The notes: generated by a model from the letters alone, not told the origin. A stretch of DNA of 64,000 nucleotides from Streptomyces flaveolus (GCF_000716535.1 NZ_JNWV01000019.1:124001-188000); one strand, 5' to 3'. Counted from the first letter of the stretch, positions 27,537 through 36,930 are shown. Numbers and translations: made by a program.

Positions 27537-28760
27537 TCATACGGGGTCCCGCTGCACGGGACAGCTCATGCACCGGGGGCCGCCCCGGCCCCGGCCCAGC
27601 TCGCTGCCCGGGATCTCGATCACCTCGATGCCCTGCTTGCGCAGATGCGTGTTGGTGGTGGAGTTCCGCTCGTAGGCGACGACGACACCGGGTTCGACGG
27701 CGAGGACGTTGCAGCCGTCGTCCCACTGCTCGCGCTCGGCGGCGTGCACGTCCTGCGTGGCGGTCAGCACCCGGATCTCGCCGAGGCCGAGCGCGGCGGC
27801 GATGGCGCGGTGCATGTGCTCCGGCGGATGGTCGGTGACCTTCAGCTCGCGCTCGCCGACGCCCGGCTCGATGGTGTACGAGCGGAGCATGCCGAGGCCG
27901 GCGTACTGGGTGAAGGTGTCGCCGTCGACCATGGTCATGACCGTGTCCAGGTGCATGAAGGCGCGCCGCTTGGGCATGTCGAGCGCGACGATCGTGCGCG
28001 CCGAGCCGGCCGCGAACAGCTTGTGCGCCAGCATCTCCACGGCCTGCGGGGTGGTGCGCTCGCTCATGCCGATCAGGACGGCTCCGTTGCCGATGACCAG
28101 CACGTCACCGCCCTCGATCGTGGAGGGGTAGTCCGCCTGCCCCCGGGACCACACGTGGAACGTTTCGTCACGGAACAGCGGGTGGTGGCGGTAGATCGCC
28201 TCGAAGTGGACGGTCTCCCGCTGCCGGGCCGGCCAGCGCATGGCGTTGATGGAGACGCCGTCGTAGATCCACGCCGAGGTGTCGCGGGTGAAGAGGTGGT
28301 TGGGCAGCGGGCGGAGCAGGAAGTCGTCCAGCTCCATGACATGGAAGCGGACCGAGGTCGGTTCCGGGTGCTCCGCCAGGAACTCCCGCTTGGTCATGCC
28401 GCCGACCAGTGCCTCGGCCAGCTCGCCCGGGGTCATCCGGTCGAAGGCGGCACGCAGGTGGTCGGTGGCGAGGGGGCCGTACTCCTTCTCGTCGAAGACC
28501 CGGTCCAGGACGAGCGCGCGGGCCTCGGGGAGCGCCAGGGTCTCGGCGAGCAGGTCCCCGAAGAGGTGGACCTCGACCCCACGGTCGCGCAGGACGTCGG
28601 CGAAGCCGTCGTGCTCGGCGCGCGCCCGGCGCACCCAGAGCACGTCGTCGAAGAGCAGGGCGTCCTTGTTGCTGGGGGTGAGCCTTTTGAGCTCCAGATC
28701 CGGCCGGTGCAGGATGACGCGGCGCAGCCGCCCGGCCTCGGAGTCGACGTGGAATCCCAT
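27537..28760 (-). CDS. arcA: Arginine deiminase
   Basis: 407 aa, normal length. It has the conserved [11 protein letters not shown] segment, the catalytic histidine in [16 protein letters not shown] and the catalytic cysteine in the C-terminal GPRCMSCP. It converts arginine to citrulline and ammonia. The ATG at 28760 gives the usual N-terminus [28 protein letters not shown] precedes it. First gene of the arginine set. Confidence 0.94.
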   Translation of the reverse strand: MGFHVDSEAGRLRRVILHRPDLELKRLTPSNKDALLFDDVLWVRRARAEHDGFADVLRDRGVEVHLFGDLLAETLALPEARALVLDRVFDEKEYGPLATDHLRAAFDRMTPGELAEALVGGMTKREFLAEHPEPTSVRFHVMELDDFLLRPLPNHLFTRDTSAWIYDGVSINAMRWPARQRETVHFEAIYRHHPLFRDETFHVWSRGQADYPSTIEGGDVLVIGNGAVLIGMSERTTPQAVEMLAHKLFAAGSARTIVALDMPKRRAFMHLDTVMTMVDGDTFTQYAGLGMLRSYTIEPGVGERELKVTDHPPEHMHRAIAAALGLGEIRVLTATQDVHAAEREQWDDGCNVLAVEPGVVVAYERNSTTNTHLRKQGIEVIEIPGSELGRGRGGPRCMSCPVQRDPV

Positions 28761-28926
28761 GCCTCCATCCTGACCACCGGGGCCCCGCTTCACCCTCCGC
28801 TCGGCGGTTTCCGCGCCCGCCGGTTTCCGCGTCCGGTGCCGGCCGGCGACTCCCGGAAGCGGTCCGGAAGCGGACGGTGACTGTCGGCGGAAGCGGGGGC
28901 GGCGCTTTGCTGGGGGTGTGAACAGG

Positions 28927-30315
28927 TCAGACCGTGCCGGTCGGCGGGAGTACCGGGCCCCGCTCGTCCGCGCCGCGCAGGAACGCCTCGACCGCCGAGA
29001 GGTCGGTCCGCTCCAGTTCCTCGTCCCGGACGACGATCCGCAGTTCGGGGCAGACGGCCGGGTCCTGGCGCAGGCTCTCGGTGAAGGTCTCGACGATCAG
29101 CGACAGCAGCTGGGTGCGGTCGAGTTCGACGAGGCGGGACAGGCCGGCGCCGATCAGCGGTATCGCCACCGGTCTGAACAGGCCGTGCAGGGCGACCGAC
29201 GGCCACAGGCGTTCCAGGCTCAGCCGCAGGTCGGCCGGGGCGGACCGGGCGCGCAGGTCGTTGCCCAGCCGGGAGTAGGCGAGGGCGAAGACCCGGCGTC
29301 TGCCGACCGGGACCGGCACGGCGGTGCCGATCGGGTAGCGGGTGCGCCGGCCGCGCGGCTTTGCCCGGACGCTCTCGGTGGCCAGCGGGGTGACCTCCCT
29401 GAGCCCCCGGCGCAGATGGTCGTCCAGCAGCCGGTGCCGGCCCTTGAAGAGACGGTCGACCAGTTGCCCCTGCACGCTCTCCCGGCTGATGACGATGTCG
29501 TCGGTGGAGGTGTCGAAGGTGTCGGAGAACCCCACGACCAGGTTGGCGTCCTCCTGGTCGAACAGGTCGCCGCGCACCACGACGACGTCCACGCGCAGCC
29601 CGCGCAGGGTGTGCCGCAGCAGCTCGTCGCCGTGCCGCTCGCGCAGCCGGGCGTTCAGCCGGGCGAGGGCGGCGGCGGCCTCCGGGTCGTCCGGGCGTTC
29701 CCGGGCGGTCTGTTCGGCCACCGGCAGGGCGAGGTCGTAGCGGCCCAGCGCGGTGTGGCCGGCGATCAGCTCCCGCAGCGCGGTCTCCCTGAGCTGGGTC
29801 AGCCGTCGGACCGGTGCGCGCGCGAACTCCTCGTCCCGCACCTCGGTCAGCGGCCGGCCGCGCCACAGCCGCAGGGCGTCGGTGAGCAGCCGGACGGCCG
29901 AGGCCGGTGCCGCCCGCAGCGCGTCGCCCACCAGGCGCGTGAACACGGCGCTGTCCAGCTCGTCGTCGGACAGGTCGAGCCGGTAGGTGCTCTCGGCGCC
30001 GCGCACGGTCGGCAGCCGGCCGGTGCGCAGGATCCGGGCGCCGTGCCCCGGCCCGGCCCGGTCGAACGCGCGCCGCAGCTCCAGGATCCGTTTCTGCACC
30101 TCGTTGCGGTTGCGCAGGTCCTGGTGCGGCAGCTCCACGGTTGGCTGCCAGACGTCCAGGTACAGCCGGCGCGCGGTGACGGCCTCGCCGTCGGCGGCGA
30201 CCAGCCGGAGCAGCAGCCGGGCGGTGAGCGGGGTGAGGCGTACGGCGGCGCCGTTCACGTCCAGCCGGACGGGGCCCAGAACGCTCACCCGTATGCACGG
30301 TGCACGGGTCTGCAC
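28927..30315 (-). CDS. SARP-type regulator fused to a ThsA-like macro domain
   Basis: 462 aa fusion. Residues ~8-112 are an OmpR-type winged helix and ~112-235 a bacterial transcriptional activation domain ([41 protein letters not shown]), the SARP architecture. Residues ~243-445 are a macro-like domain ([39 protein letters not shown]) paralogous to the divergent gene. A regulator with a nucleotide-ligand domain suggests transcription controlled by an NAD- or ADP-ribose-derived signal; this is inference. The GTG at 30315 is chosen for GGAGGGGGCGAGG upstream; the longer frame starts with TTG. Confidence 0.78.
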   Translation of the reverse strand: MQTRAPCIRVSVLGPVRLDVNGAAVRLTPLTARLLLRLVAADGEAVTARRLYLDVWQPTVELPHQDLRNRNEVQKRILELRRAFDRAGPGHGARILRTGRLPTVRGAESTYRLDLSDDELDSAVFTRLVGDALRAAPASAVRLLTDALRLWRGRPLTEVRDEEFARAPVRRLTQLRETALRELIAGHTALGRYDLALPVAEQTARERPDDPEAAAALARLNARLRERHGDELLRHTLRGLRVDVVVVRGDLFDQEDANLVVGFSDTFDTSTDDIVISRESVQGQLVDRLFKGRHRLLDDHLRRGLREVTPLATESVRAKPRGRRTRYPIGTAVPVPVGRRRVFALAYSRLGNDLRARSAPADLRLSLERLWPSVALHGLFRPVAIPLIGAGLSRLVELDRTQLLSLIVETFTESLRQDPAVCPELRIVVRDEELERTDLSAVEAFLRGADERGPVLPPTGTV

Positions 30316-30389
30316 GCGCCTCGCCCCCTCCGCCGCGTGACGTCCCGTCAACAGTGCCGTCAGCGTAGCAAGATGGCCTGGAGGGAAGC

Positions 30390-31304
30390 ATGCGATTGAC
30401 CGGTCCCCGCCCGTCGCCGCGGTCCGCGTGGCCGCGTCTCCTGCGGTCGTGGCGCGACCGGCGGGTGTTCGCGGGCAGCGTGCTGGCGGCCTTCGGCGGG
30501 GTGTCGGCCGTCGTGCAGTTCACCGGCCAGCTCTTCCCGGGCGTCGTGGCCCGGCCCGGGCTGGTACTGGCCGGCTCCGTGACCCTGTGCCTGGCCTGGG
30601 GGCTGGCCCGGGCGCGTCCGCAGGCCGCCGTGCGGCAGGAGTTCGCCCGCCCCGGGATGACGGTGGTGGTCGAGGAGGGCGACCTCTTCGAGCAGCCCGG
30701 ACAGCTCGTGGTGGGGTTCACCGACACCTTCGACACCGTCGTGGACGACGGTGTCGTCATCAACGACGGCAGTGTGCAGGGGCAGTTGCTCGCCCGTCGC
30801 TACGCGGGGGACGCCCGGCGGCTGGACGCGGAGCTGGCCGCCGCGCTGGAGGGGGTGACCCCGGTGGCGTGGGAGAGCGCGCGGGACAAGCCGCGCGGCA
30901 AGCGGGCCCGGTATCCGGTCGGCACGGTCGCCGTCCTCGGCACCCGGCCCGACCTCGTCTTCGCCGTCGCCTACAGCCGGATGGGCAACGATTGCGTCGC
31001 CTCCTCCAAGGTCCAGGACCTGTGGCTGGGCCTGGACCGGCTGTGGGACGCCGTCCACCGGCACGGCCAGCTCGAACGCCTCACCATGCCGTTGACCGGC
31101 GCGGGCCTGGCCCGGCTGCACGACCTGGACGAGGACAGCCTGCTGCGGCTCATCCTGCTGTCCTTCGTCGTGCACTCGTGGGAGCGGCCGGTCTGCCGCG
31201 AGCTGCACGTGGTGGTCCGCCCCGGTGAGCTGGCGCGGATCGACCTGCCGGAGACCGGCGCGTTCCTGGCCGGCCTGGCGGCGGGCGCCCGGCGCCATGT
31301 CTGA
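30390..31304 (+). CDS. Membrane-anchored ThsA-like macro-domain protein
   Basis: 304 aa. Two hydrophobic segments (about 26-44 and 52-72) precede a macro-like domain (about 90-290) with EEGDLFEQ, VVGFTDTFDT, GSVQGQLLARRY, PRGKRARYPVGTVAVLG and LTGAGLARLHDLD. The TM-plus-macro layout is that of the effector of type II Thoeris, where a TIR protein makes an ADP-ribose-type signal that the macro domain binds. The domain repeats that of the divergently transcribed SARP fusion; the two starts are 75 bp apart. GGAGGG precedes the ATG. A TIR-like gene converges on it. Confidence 0.8.
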   Translation: MRLTGPRPSPRSAWPRLLRSWRDRRVFAGSVLAAFGGVSAVVQFTGQLFPGVVARPGLVLAGSVTLCLAWGLARARPQAAVRQEFARPGMTVVVEEGDLFEQPGQLVVGFTDTFDTVVDDGVVINDGSVQGQLLARRYAGDARRLDAELAAALEGVTPVAWESARDKPRGKRARYPVGTVAVLGTRPDLVFAVAYSRMGNDCVASSKVQDLWLGLDRLWDAVHRHGQLERLTMPLTGAGLARLHDLDEDSLLRLILLSFVVHSWERPVCRELHVVVRPGELARIDLPETGAFLAGLAAGARRHV

Positions 31305-31340
31305 CGCCGGGCGACCTCGCGCCCCGGTGGCGGGGCGTGA

Positions 31341-31391
31341 GCGGTACGGGCCCGTCCCCCGGCCGTGGACGAACCACCGGGCCCGTACCGC
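31341..31391. terminator. Terminator between convergent macro and TIR genes
   Basis: GCGGTACGGGCCCG (31341-31354) and CGGGCCCGTACCGC (31378-31391) form a perfect 14-bp stem with a 23-base loop, between the two stop codons. Confidence 0.85.
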
Positions 31392-31394
31392 GGC

Positions 31395-32132
31395 TCAGCG
31401 GGCCGGCGGTGCCGCCCGCCCGGTGCGGCCGTACGCCGACAGATGGCGGTACGGCCAGGTCTGGAGCCAGTCGGAACGGGTGTCGTCGACCGTGCAGCCC
31501 GCCAGCTTCAGCCGCTCGGCGATCTTGCGCAAGGCGGTCTCCGTGCCGTCGAACCGGATGACGTTCCGGCCGGCGATGTCGGCGATCGGGCGCAGCTCCC
31601 CGACCTCCACCATCAGGGTGCGTTCCGGGTAGGCCATCAGCACCATGCCCAGCTCGATGAGCACGTTGGGCCGCGGCTGACCGGTGGGTTCGGTCTCGAA
31701 CGGCGGCTCGGTCCGGCCGCGCAGGTCCGGGTGGAGCTGGACGATGTCGTCCGGGGTGAGCAGCACGAGGGCCGCCTGGGCCAGCTCGGGGGCTCCGGCG
31801 ACGACCTCGCCGAGGAAGGGCGCCGTCCTGCCGGTGGCCTTGACCAGGTCCTCCCACTCCAGCGGGCGCAGATCGAGCAGGCGCAGCAGGTCGAACATCC
31901 TCAGCCGCACCTCCTCGTCCCGCCCGTGGACCACGAAGACGTTGCGGCGGCGGTCGGGGGCGGGGCCGTCCTGGTCCGGGCCGGTGTCGCGGGCGGCGGG
32001 AGGAGCGCCGTAGTGGTTCTGCGTGCCCGAGTTGGTGGTGTTGTTGTTGCCGGTGACGAAGCTGTTGTTGCGCCCGAAGTCGTTCCGGCTCCCGTAGTCG
32101 CTGCTGTTGCCGCCCGTGGAGGTGTGCGTCAT
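31395..32132 (-). CDS. TIR-like (Pycsar/CAP12-type) protein with N-terminal Asn/Thr-rich motif
   Basis: 245 aa. Residues 1-45 are low-complexity and contain NNSFVTGNNNTTNSGTQ (22-38). From residue 64 the TIR-like nucleotide-binding fold starts with NVFVVHGRDEEVR; EWEDLVKATGRTAPFLGEV and ALVLLTPDDIVQL follow. RPNVLIELG holds E160, the expected catalytic glutamate of NAD-cleaving members. The N-terminal motif recurs at the C-terminus of the protein encoded just upstream. The ATG overlaps that gene's stop (ATGA), so the two are co-translated. Likely an NAD-consuming or signal-making effector; activity is inferred. Confidence 0.82.
   Translation of the reverse strand: MTHTSTGGNSSDYGSRNDFGRNNSFVTGNNNTTNSGTQNHYGAPPAARDTGPDQDGPAPDRRRNVFVVHGRDEEVRLRMFDLLRLLDLRPLEWEDLVKATGRTAPFLGEVVAGAPELAQAALVLLTPDDIVQLHPDLRGRTEPPFETEPTGQPRPNVLIELGMVLMAYPERTLMVEVGELRPIADIAGRNVIRFDGTETALRKIAERLKLAGCTVDDTRSDWLQTWPYRHLSAYGRTGRAAPPAR
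32018..32085. repeat. Direct repeat encoding the shared motif, copy 1 (TIR gene)
   Basis: This 68-bp stretch aligns without gaps to 32173-32240; the first 30 bases are identical and few mismatches follow. It encodes the N-terminal motif of the TIR-like protein. Confidence 0.85.
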
Positions 32133-33706
32133 GCGGATCCCGCCCCCTGACCGCCGTTGGGGCCGCCGAAGCTCTGCGTGCCCGAGTTGGTGGTGTTGTT
32201 GTCGCCGTGCACGAAGCTGTTGTTGTGCCCGTAGTTGTTGAGGATGTTCGTCTGACGGGCCTCGTGCTCCGTCAGGTCCACGTTGTGCTCGTACAGGAAG
32301 TCACGGACGACGTGGAGGAACTGGCGCTCCACGATCTGCGTGTACTTGATGGTGTCGGTCTCCTGGAAGAAGACGTGGAAGCGGGGGCTGGTCGCCATCT
32401 CCCGGACGCTGGTGACCGCGCCGCGGTTGAGCAGGGCGTCGGCGTAGCGGCCGAGGCCGAACTCGCTGGTGTCGGCCGGCTGCGGCAACCGGATCTTCTC
32501 CTTGGTCCACGGCAGTCGCGGCAGCACCTGGGCACCCGCGGCCTTGGCGGCGGCCGACCGTACCGCGGAGTGGGGCGTGCCGCGCAGGGTGTGCCAGGCC
32601 AGCTTGAGCAACAGCCGCTCGTCCAGGGCGGCGGGGAGCCGGTCCACCAGCTGGAAGCTCGCCCGGACCGGCGCCAGCACGTACGAGTAGAACTCGGTGT
32701 GCAGGGTGTTCCCCTTGAGGTCGAAGCCCACGAACGCCGTGGTGACCAGCTCCTGGTCCCAGGAGCCCACCCGGACGCACAGATAGCTGCGTCCGGTGTC
32801 GTGAACGTCCTGCCAGTCGCCGTCGAGCTGCTCGGGGGTCGGCTCCGCCACGCCCCGGAGCGTCGTGACGGCCGTGGTGAAGGTGCTCCGCTCGACGGCG
32901 AGGCCCTCGATCCGCTGCGTCGGGCGGGCCTGGGCGCGCAGCCGGGCGGTCAGGCGGTCGGCGACGTAGGCGGTCAGCTCCTCGACGGTGAAGGGGACGA
33001 CCTCCTTGCGCTTGGGCTCCTGGCCGGTCGCGCCGGGTGCCGCGGGCGGGCCCGCGCCGGGACGGCCGTCGAACACCCCGAGCGGCGCGCCGATCAGCAG
33101 TTCCGCGTTGGACCAGCGGCGCACCTGGGTGCCCGCGCCGACGAACGGCTTGTAGCCGCCGTAGCGGATCACCGTGCCGTCCGAGGACTGTTCCCGCCTG
33201 ATCTTGTCCACCAGTTCGGGCGTCAGCTCGGGGTGCTCGGGGTACGAACCGTCGAACCCCCGGCCCCGGCGTCCCCCGCCGGTCGGAGGGGCCAGCCGGC
33301 GCGTCAGCGTCTGGAGGGTGACGACCCGCCGCAGGAAGGCGGTGACCCACAGCAGCCACAGCACCGCCAGCAGCGCGGTCCACCCGCTCAGCGCGCCGGT
33401 GACCATGAGGACGAACGTGACGGCGGCGCCCGCGGCGAACACGGCCAGCCGGAGGCGCTGGAGCCGGCGCGCGGCCAGCGCGTGCGCGAGCACGGGCACC
33501 GCGTCGTAGCCGTACGACGGGGCCACCACCCGGTACCGGTGGGTCAGCAACTCGCGGATGACGCCGGCGCGGTAGACCGGGTCGAGGTAGGTGCCCGCGC
33601 ACAGCAGCCGGGTGGCGTTGCTCGTGGCGTCGGCGGCCGGGCGGGCCGCGACCGGCCGGTCCGGTTCCGGCGACGGAGCGGGCACGGTGAGGAAGTCACT
33701 CGCCAT
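32129..33706 (-). CDS. Unrecognised two-TM protein with C-terminal Asn/Thr-rich motif
   Basis: 525 aa. A Pro-rich N-terminus is followed by LCAGTYLDPVYRAGVIRELL, then two membrane segments (about 88-105 and 108-125) and a long soluble region with GYKPFVGAGTQVRRWSNAELLIG and ELVTTAFVGFDLKGNTLHTEFYSYVLAP. Residues 495-511 read NNSFVHGDNNTTNSGTQ, 15 of 17 identical to the motif in the next protein. I do not recognise the main domain. It may be a membrane sensor that recruits the TIR-like protein through the shared motif; that is inference. It overlaps the TIR gene (ATGA). Confidence 0.72.
   Translation of the reverse strand: MASDFLTVPAPSPEPDRPVAARPAADATSNATRLLCAGTYLDPVYRAGVIRELLTHRYRVVAPSYGYDAVPVLAHALAARRLQRLRLAVFAAGAAVTFVLMVTGALSGWTALLAVLWLLWVTAFLRRVVTLQTLTRRLAPPTGGGRRGRGFDGSYPEHPELTPELVDKIRREQSSDGTVIRYGGYKPFVGAGTQVRRWSNAELLIGAPLGVFDGRPGAGPPAAPGATGQEPKRKEVVPFTVEELTAYVADRLTARLRAQARPTQRIEGLAVERSTFTTAVTTLRGVAEPTPEQLDGDWQDVHDTGRSYLCVRVGSWDQELVTTAFVGFDLKGNTLHTEFYSYVLAPVRASFQLVDRLPAALDERLLLKLAWHTLRGTPHSAVRSAAAKAAGAQVLPRLPWTKEKIRLPQPADTSEFGLGRYADALLNRGAVTSVREMATSPRFHVFFQETDTIKYTQIVERQFLHVVRDFLYEHNVDLTEHEARQTNILNNYGHNNSFVHGDNNTTNSGTQSFGGPNGGQGAGSA
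32173..32240. repeat. Direct repeat encoding the shared motif, copy 2 (membrane protein gene)
   Basis: Partner of 32018-32085, offset by 155 bp and in the same orientation. It encodes the C-terminal motif of the membrane protein. Confidence 0.85.
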
Positions 33707-33727
33707 TGTCTTCTCGCTCCGCTCTGC

Positions 33728-34336
33728 TCAGCCGGTGGGGTTCATGGAGGCGTCGGTGATGACACCGTCGACCACGGTGTACCGGCCGCTGTACGACTTC
33801 TGCGTGCCGTCGGTCTGCAGGGCGAGGAGATCCACCCGGACCGTCTCGCCCTGGACGGACTCGATGGTGACGTCGTCCCGCTCGGTGGTGGCGAAGCCCG
33901 ACACGAAGGAGGTGTAGGACGCGTCGAGGTTCTTGCCGCCCAGGTCCCAGGCGGTCTGGTAGTCGCGCTCGTTGATGGCCTCGAAGAAACGGGACACCGT
34001 GCCGGCGGGGCTGTCGGCCGCCTCGGTGCTCTCGGTGCCGGCCGGGCTGGAAGCGGTGTCCGTGGGGTCGGCGCTGTCGGTGGACGACCAGGTCGGCGTC
34101 TCGTACGCCGTGGAGGTGTCCGGTGCCGGCGTGTCCGGGAACGACGGGCCGGAGCCGCCGGAGTAGCCGCTGCCGTCGAAGGACGGCGTCCCGGGTCCGC
34201 CGTCCTCCGAGCCCAGGTGGGACGCGATGCCCATGAGCAGGATCAACAGAAAGGGGACACCACCGATGAGCAGTGCGTACGTCCGCTCCCTACCGCCGGC
34301 GGGTAAGAGGCTCGGCGGCTCGTAGGTGTGGTTCAT
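33728..34336 (-). CDS. Single-TM protein with NTF2-like extracellular domain
   Basis: 202 aa. A short cytoplasmic part, one membrane helix (about 22-40, ending LLILLMGIASHL), a Gly/Ser/Thr/Pro-rich linker of about 75 residues, and a C-terminal NTF2-like fold starting AGTVSRFFEAINERDYQTAWDL. The ATG at 34336 has GAGGA nearby; an ATG four codons earlier is possible. It ends 21 bp before the next start and is probably the first gene of the operon with the two-TM and TIR-like proteins. Function unknown; the layout suggests an outward-facing binding or sensing module. Confidence 0.7.
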   Translation of the reverse strand: MNHTYEPPSLLPAGGRERTYALLIGGVPFLLILLMGIASHLGSEDGGPGTPSFDGSGYSGGSGPSFPDTPAPDTSTAYETPTWSSTDSADPTDTASSPAGTESTEAADSPAGTVSRFFEAINERDYQTAWDLGGKNLDASYTSFVSGFATTERDDVTIESVQGETVRVDLLALQTDGTQKSYSGRYTVVDGVITDASMNPTG

Positions 34337-34492
34337 GGGTCCTCGCAACTCCCGGCAGACGGCCGGGATCTCGCTCGTTCCGTCGGTATGACGACAGTCA
34401 CTCTGCCCGACATCCGTCGGGCGGGCGCCGGATTCGCGCTTCCGATGCGCTTCCGATCCGCGACGCGCGGGGCGGGTGCGGCGGACAGGGGT

Positions 34493-35086
34493 TCAGATCG
34501 CGGTGCAGGGCACCGGCCACCGCCGGACGCGCGGGGGCAGGGTCACCGCCCAGTCGCCGCCCGTCAGGACCAGCCGCTCGGCCGCGAGCAGCCCCAGCGC
34601 CTCCCGCTCGGTGGCGTCCAGCTCCGCGACGGGCGTGGGCTCCAGCAGCCGGAGGAACGTGGTGTGCAGCGCGGGGTGGTCCAGGGTCAGGCGGACGGCC
34701 GTGCCCCGCTCCCTGCGGTCCAGGACCGTGACGAAGTCCGGGCCGCGCCGGTGGTAGAGGGTGCCGTGGGCGTGGCCGGCCCGCCAGGACGCCAACACCC
34801 GTGGATCGGCGTGCAGTTCGGTGGGCGGCGGAAGGTGGCGCAGCAGGCGGGGGTCGTACGACGGTGTGCCCGTCGCCCGCCAGTCCACGCCGAGGCCCAG
34901 GCCCTGGCACTCGCGCAGGAACCGTACCGCCTCCGCCGTCGCACGGCCCGTGCCGCTCATGTCCAGGGGCTCGGCGACCTCGACCCGGCGCCCGGTGCGT
35001 CGGTGCGGCACGCGGCCGGGCAGCCCGCTCACCGCGTCCTCCTCGGCCGGCCCGCTCGTCCCGCCCTCCCCGGTCGGCCCGCTCAC
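34493..35086 (-). CDS. Partner protein of the RiPP radical SAM enzyme (DUF5825-like)
   Basis: 197 aa soluble protein with no recognisable catalytic motif. After a disordered N-terminus it has FLRECQGLGLGVDWRATG and LDHPALHTTFLRLLEPTPV. Proteins of this type accompany the RiPP-maturation B12 radical SAM family in Streptomyces; I recall the name DUF5825 but cannot verify it. The GTG start overlaps the radical SAM stop (GTGA), so the two are made together. It could bind the precursor peptide or act as a scaffold. Confidence 0.68.
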   Translation of the reverse strand: MSGPTGEGGTSGPAEEDAVSGLPGRVPHRRTGRRVEVAEPLDMSGTGRATAEAVRFLRECQGLGLGVDWRATGTPSYDPRLLRHLPPPTELHADPRVLASWRAGHAHGTLYHRRGPDFVTVLDRRERGTAVRLTLDHPALHTTFLRLLEPTPVAELDATEREALGLLAAERLVLTGGDWAVTLPPRVRRWPVPCTAI

Positions 35087-36930
35087 CCGGCCCCCTCGGG
35101 CAGCCTGACCGGCTCTCCCCAGGTCGGCAGGGAGACGTACGTGGTGCCGTCGCGGAACAGCAGACCCAGGCAGAACGCGTCGTCGACCCATGCGTCCAGG
35201 GCGCGCGCCGGCACCTCGTGGCCGTCGGCGGTCAGCAGGCGGTGCAGCGCGGGAACGGTCCGGCCGTCCTCCAGCCGGCGCAGGGCCGCGGCCCGCCAGC
35301 CGGTGCAGCGGTGGGTGGCGGGCGGACGGCCGGACCGACGGTCGTGCACCAGCAGCTCCGCGCCGTCCTCCTCGAACAGCAGCCGGGAGTCCGCGTACCC
35401 GGCCCGCCAGGCGGCCACCGCCTCCTTCAACCGCCGCTCGACCGGGCCGCCGATGCCCGCGGGCTCGGTGTCGAACAGGTAGACCAGATCGGCGAGTTCT
35501 TCCTCGGGCAGGTCGTAGACGTGCTGGTACATCGCGGCCGGGCGGCGCTTGCCGAAGCCGAGGCCGGGGTCGGTGAAGTGCGGGCTGAACCGCTCGAGCT
35601 GGATGCGGTGGGCGCCGCTCGGCGGCTGGAGGTGGACCAGCGCGGGCAACTGGTCGATGACGGGCGTGTAGTCGTCGGTGGTCTCGCCGGGGAAGCCGTA
35701 GAGCAGGTTCCAGGAGCAGGTCAGGGCGTGGTTCTCGCACTCGCGCAGGGTGCGGACGTTACGGGCGCCGGTGACGCCCTTGTCCATGAGGTCCAGGACG
35801 CGGCTGCCCAGGCTCTCGATGCCGGGCTGGATGTGCACGGTGCCGGAGGCGCCGAGGAGTTCGAGCTGGGCGGGGGTGAGGTTCGACTTGACCTCGTAGT
35901 GCAGCCGCAGGTCCCAGCCGCTGTCGGCCACCCGGGGCAGGAAGTCGCGGAAGTAGGTCATGTCGATGATGTTGTCGACGGTGACCACGTCGAGGAGGCG
36001 GTGGCGGCGCACCAGCCGGTCGATCTCCGTCCACAGCCGCTCCCCCGGCTTGGCGCGGAAGGCCATGGCCGTGCCGTTCAGCCCGCAGAAGGTGCAGTGG
36101 TGCTTCTCGCCCCACCAGCAGCCCCGGGCTCCCTCCACGACGAGCTTCGGGTGGATGTGCTCCTGGACGGGGGAGGCGTCCAGGGCCGCCTGCCACTGGT
36201 CGTAGTCGGGTGAGGGTATGTCGGCCGGGGCCACGGTCCGCCGGGTCTCCGTGTTGGCCCGGGACACCGTGCCGTCCCACCAGCACAGCCCGGGGACGTC
36301 CGCCGGGGCGGTGCCGGCGTCCAGGTGGCGCAGCAGCGCGGGGAAGGCGTACTCGGCCTCGCCGCGGACCACGTGGTCGACGAAGGGGTGGTTGCGGTGC
36401 AGGGCGTGGCCCATCGGGCCGTCGCAGTTGCTGCCGCCGAGGACGACCGTCAACTCCGGGCGCCTGAGCTTGAGTTCGCGGGCGAGGGCCAGGGACGGCA
36501 CGTTCTGCATGAACGTGCTGGTGAACCCGACGACGTCCGGCCCGGCCGCCAGCACCTCGGTGGCGCAGGCGTCGATGAAGCCGGCCGCGTACGGGCGCAT
36601 GGCGAGGGCCGTGTCGATGAAGACGTCCCGGCCGGCCGCGTACTCCGTCAGCCGGGCCTCGCCCCAGCCGGGGTCGTCGTACAGGACGCCGGAGAAGACC
36701 CAGTCGCCGAGGCCGTGGAAGATGGCGTCGCTGCCGACGGCGACGTAGTCGCCCGGCCGGAGCCGGCCGCCGGAGCGCTCCAGCAGGTACTCCGCCCAGC
36801 GCAGGGAGGCGTGGAACTCGGTCACCTCGTCGCCGGGGCGGGCCCGCCGCACGATCCGGTAGAGCAGGCCCAGTTGCAGCGAGGGCAGGTCGAGCGGGTG
36901 CCACGGCATCGTGACCAGGTGGACGCGCAT
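35083..36930 (-). CDS. B12-dependent radical SAM RiPP-maturation enzyme
   Basis: 615 aa. The N-terminal ~200 residues form a cobalamin-binding Rossmann domain (VVGFTSTFMQNVPSLALAR, VVLGGSNCDG). The radical SAM barrel has C271-x7-C279-x2-C282 (in RGCWWGEKHHCTFCG), followed by a C-terminal accessory domain. This spacing and the WGEKHHC sequence fit the family that modifies ribosomal peptides, mostly as C-methyltransferases. It starts 2 bp after a 34-codon gene and overlaps its partner protein gene. The product is unknown. Confidence 0.85.
   Translation of the reverse strand: MRVHLVTMPWHPLDLPSLQLGLLYRIVRRARPGDEVTEFHASLRWAEYLLERSGGRLRPGDYVAVGSDAIFHGLGDWVFSGVLYDDPGWGEARLTEYAAGRDVFIDTALAMRPYAAGFIDACATEVLAAGPDVVGFTSTFMQNVPSLALARELKLRRPELTVVLGGSNCDGPMGHALHRNHPFVDHVVRGEAEYAFPALLRHLDAGTAPADVPGLCWWDGTVSRANTETRRTVAPADIPSPDYDQWQAALDASPVQEHIHPKLVVEGARGCWWGEKHHCTFCGLNGTAMAFRAKPGERLWTEIDRLVRRHRLLDVVTVDNIIDMTYFRDFLPRVADSGWDLRLHYEVKSNLTPAQLELLGASGTVHIQPGIESLGSRVLDLMDKGVTGARNVRTLRECENHALTCSWNLLYGFPGETTDDYTPVIDQLPALVHLQPPSGAHRIQLERFSPHFTDPGLGFGKRRPAAMYQHVYDLPEEELADLVYLFDTEPAGIGGPVERRLKEAVAAWRAGYADSRLLFEEDGAELLVHDRRSGRPPATHRCTGWRAAALRRLEDGRTVPALHRLLTADGHEVPARALDAWVDDAFCLGLLFRDGTTYVSLPTWGEPVRLPEGAG

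Noticed and set aside
31395..32132. Calling the TIR-like gene a standard Thoeris thsB
   Set aside because: Its VFVVHGRD-type fold belongs to the Pycsar/CAP12-like TIR group, and the extra motif and partner proteins are not part of known Thoeris; only a likeness is claimed.
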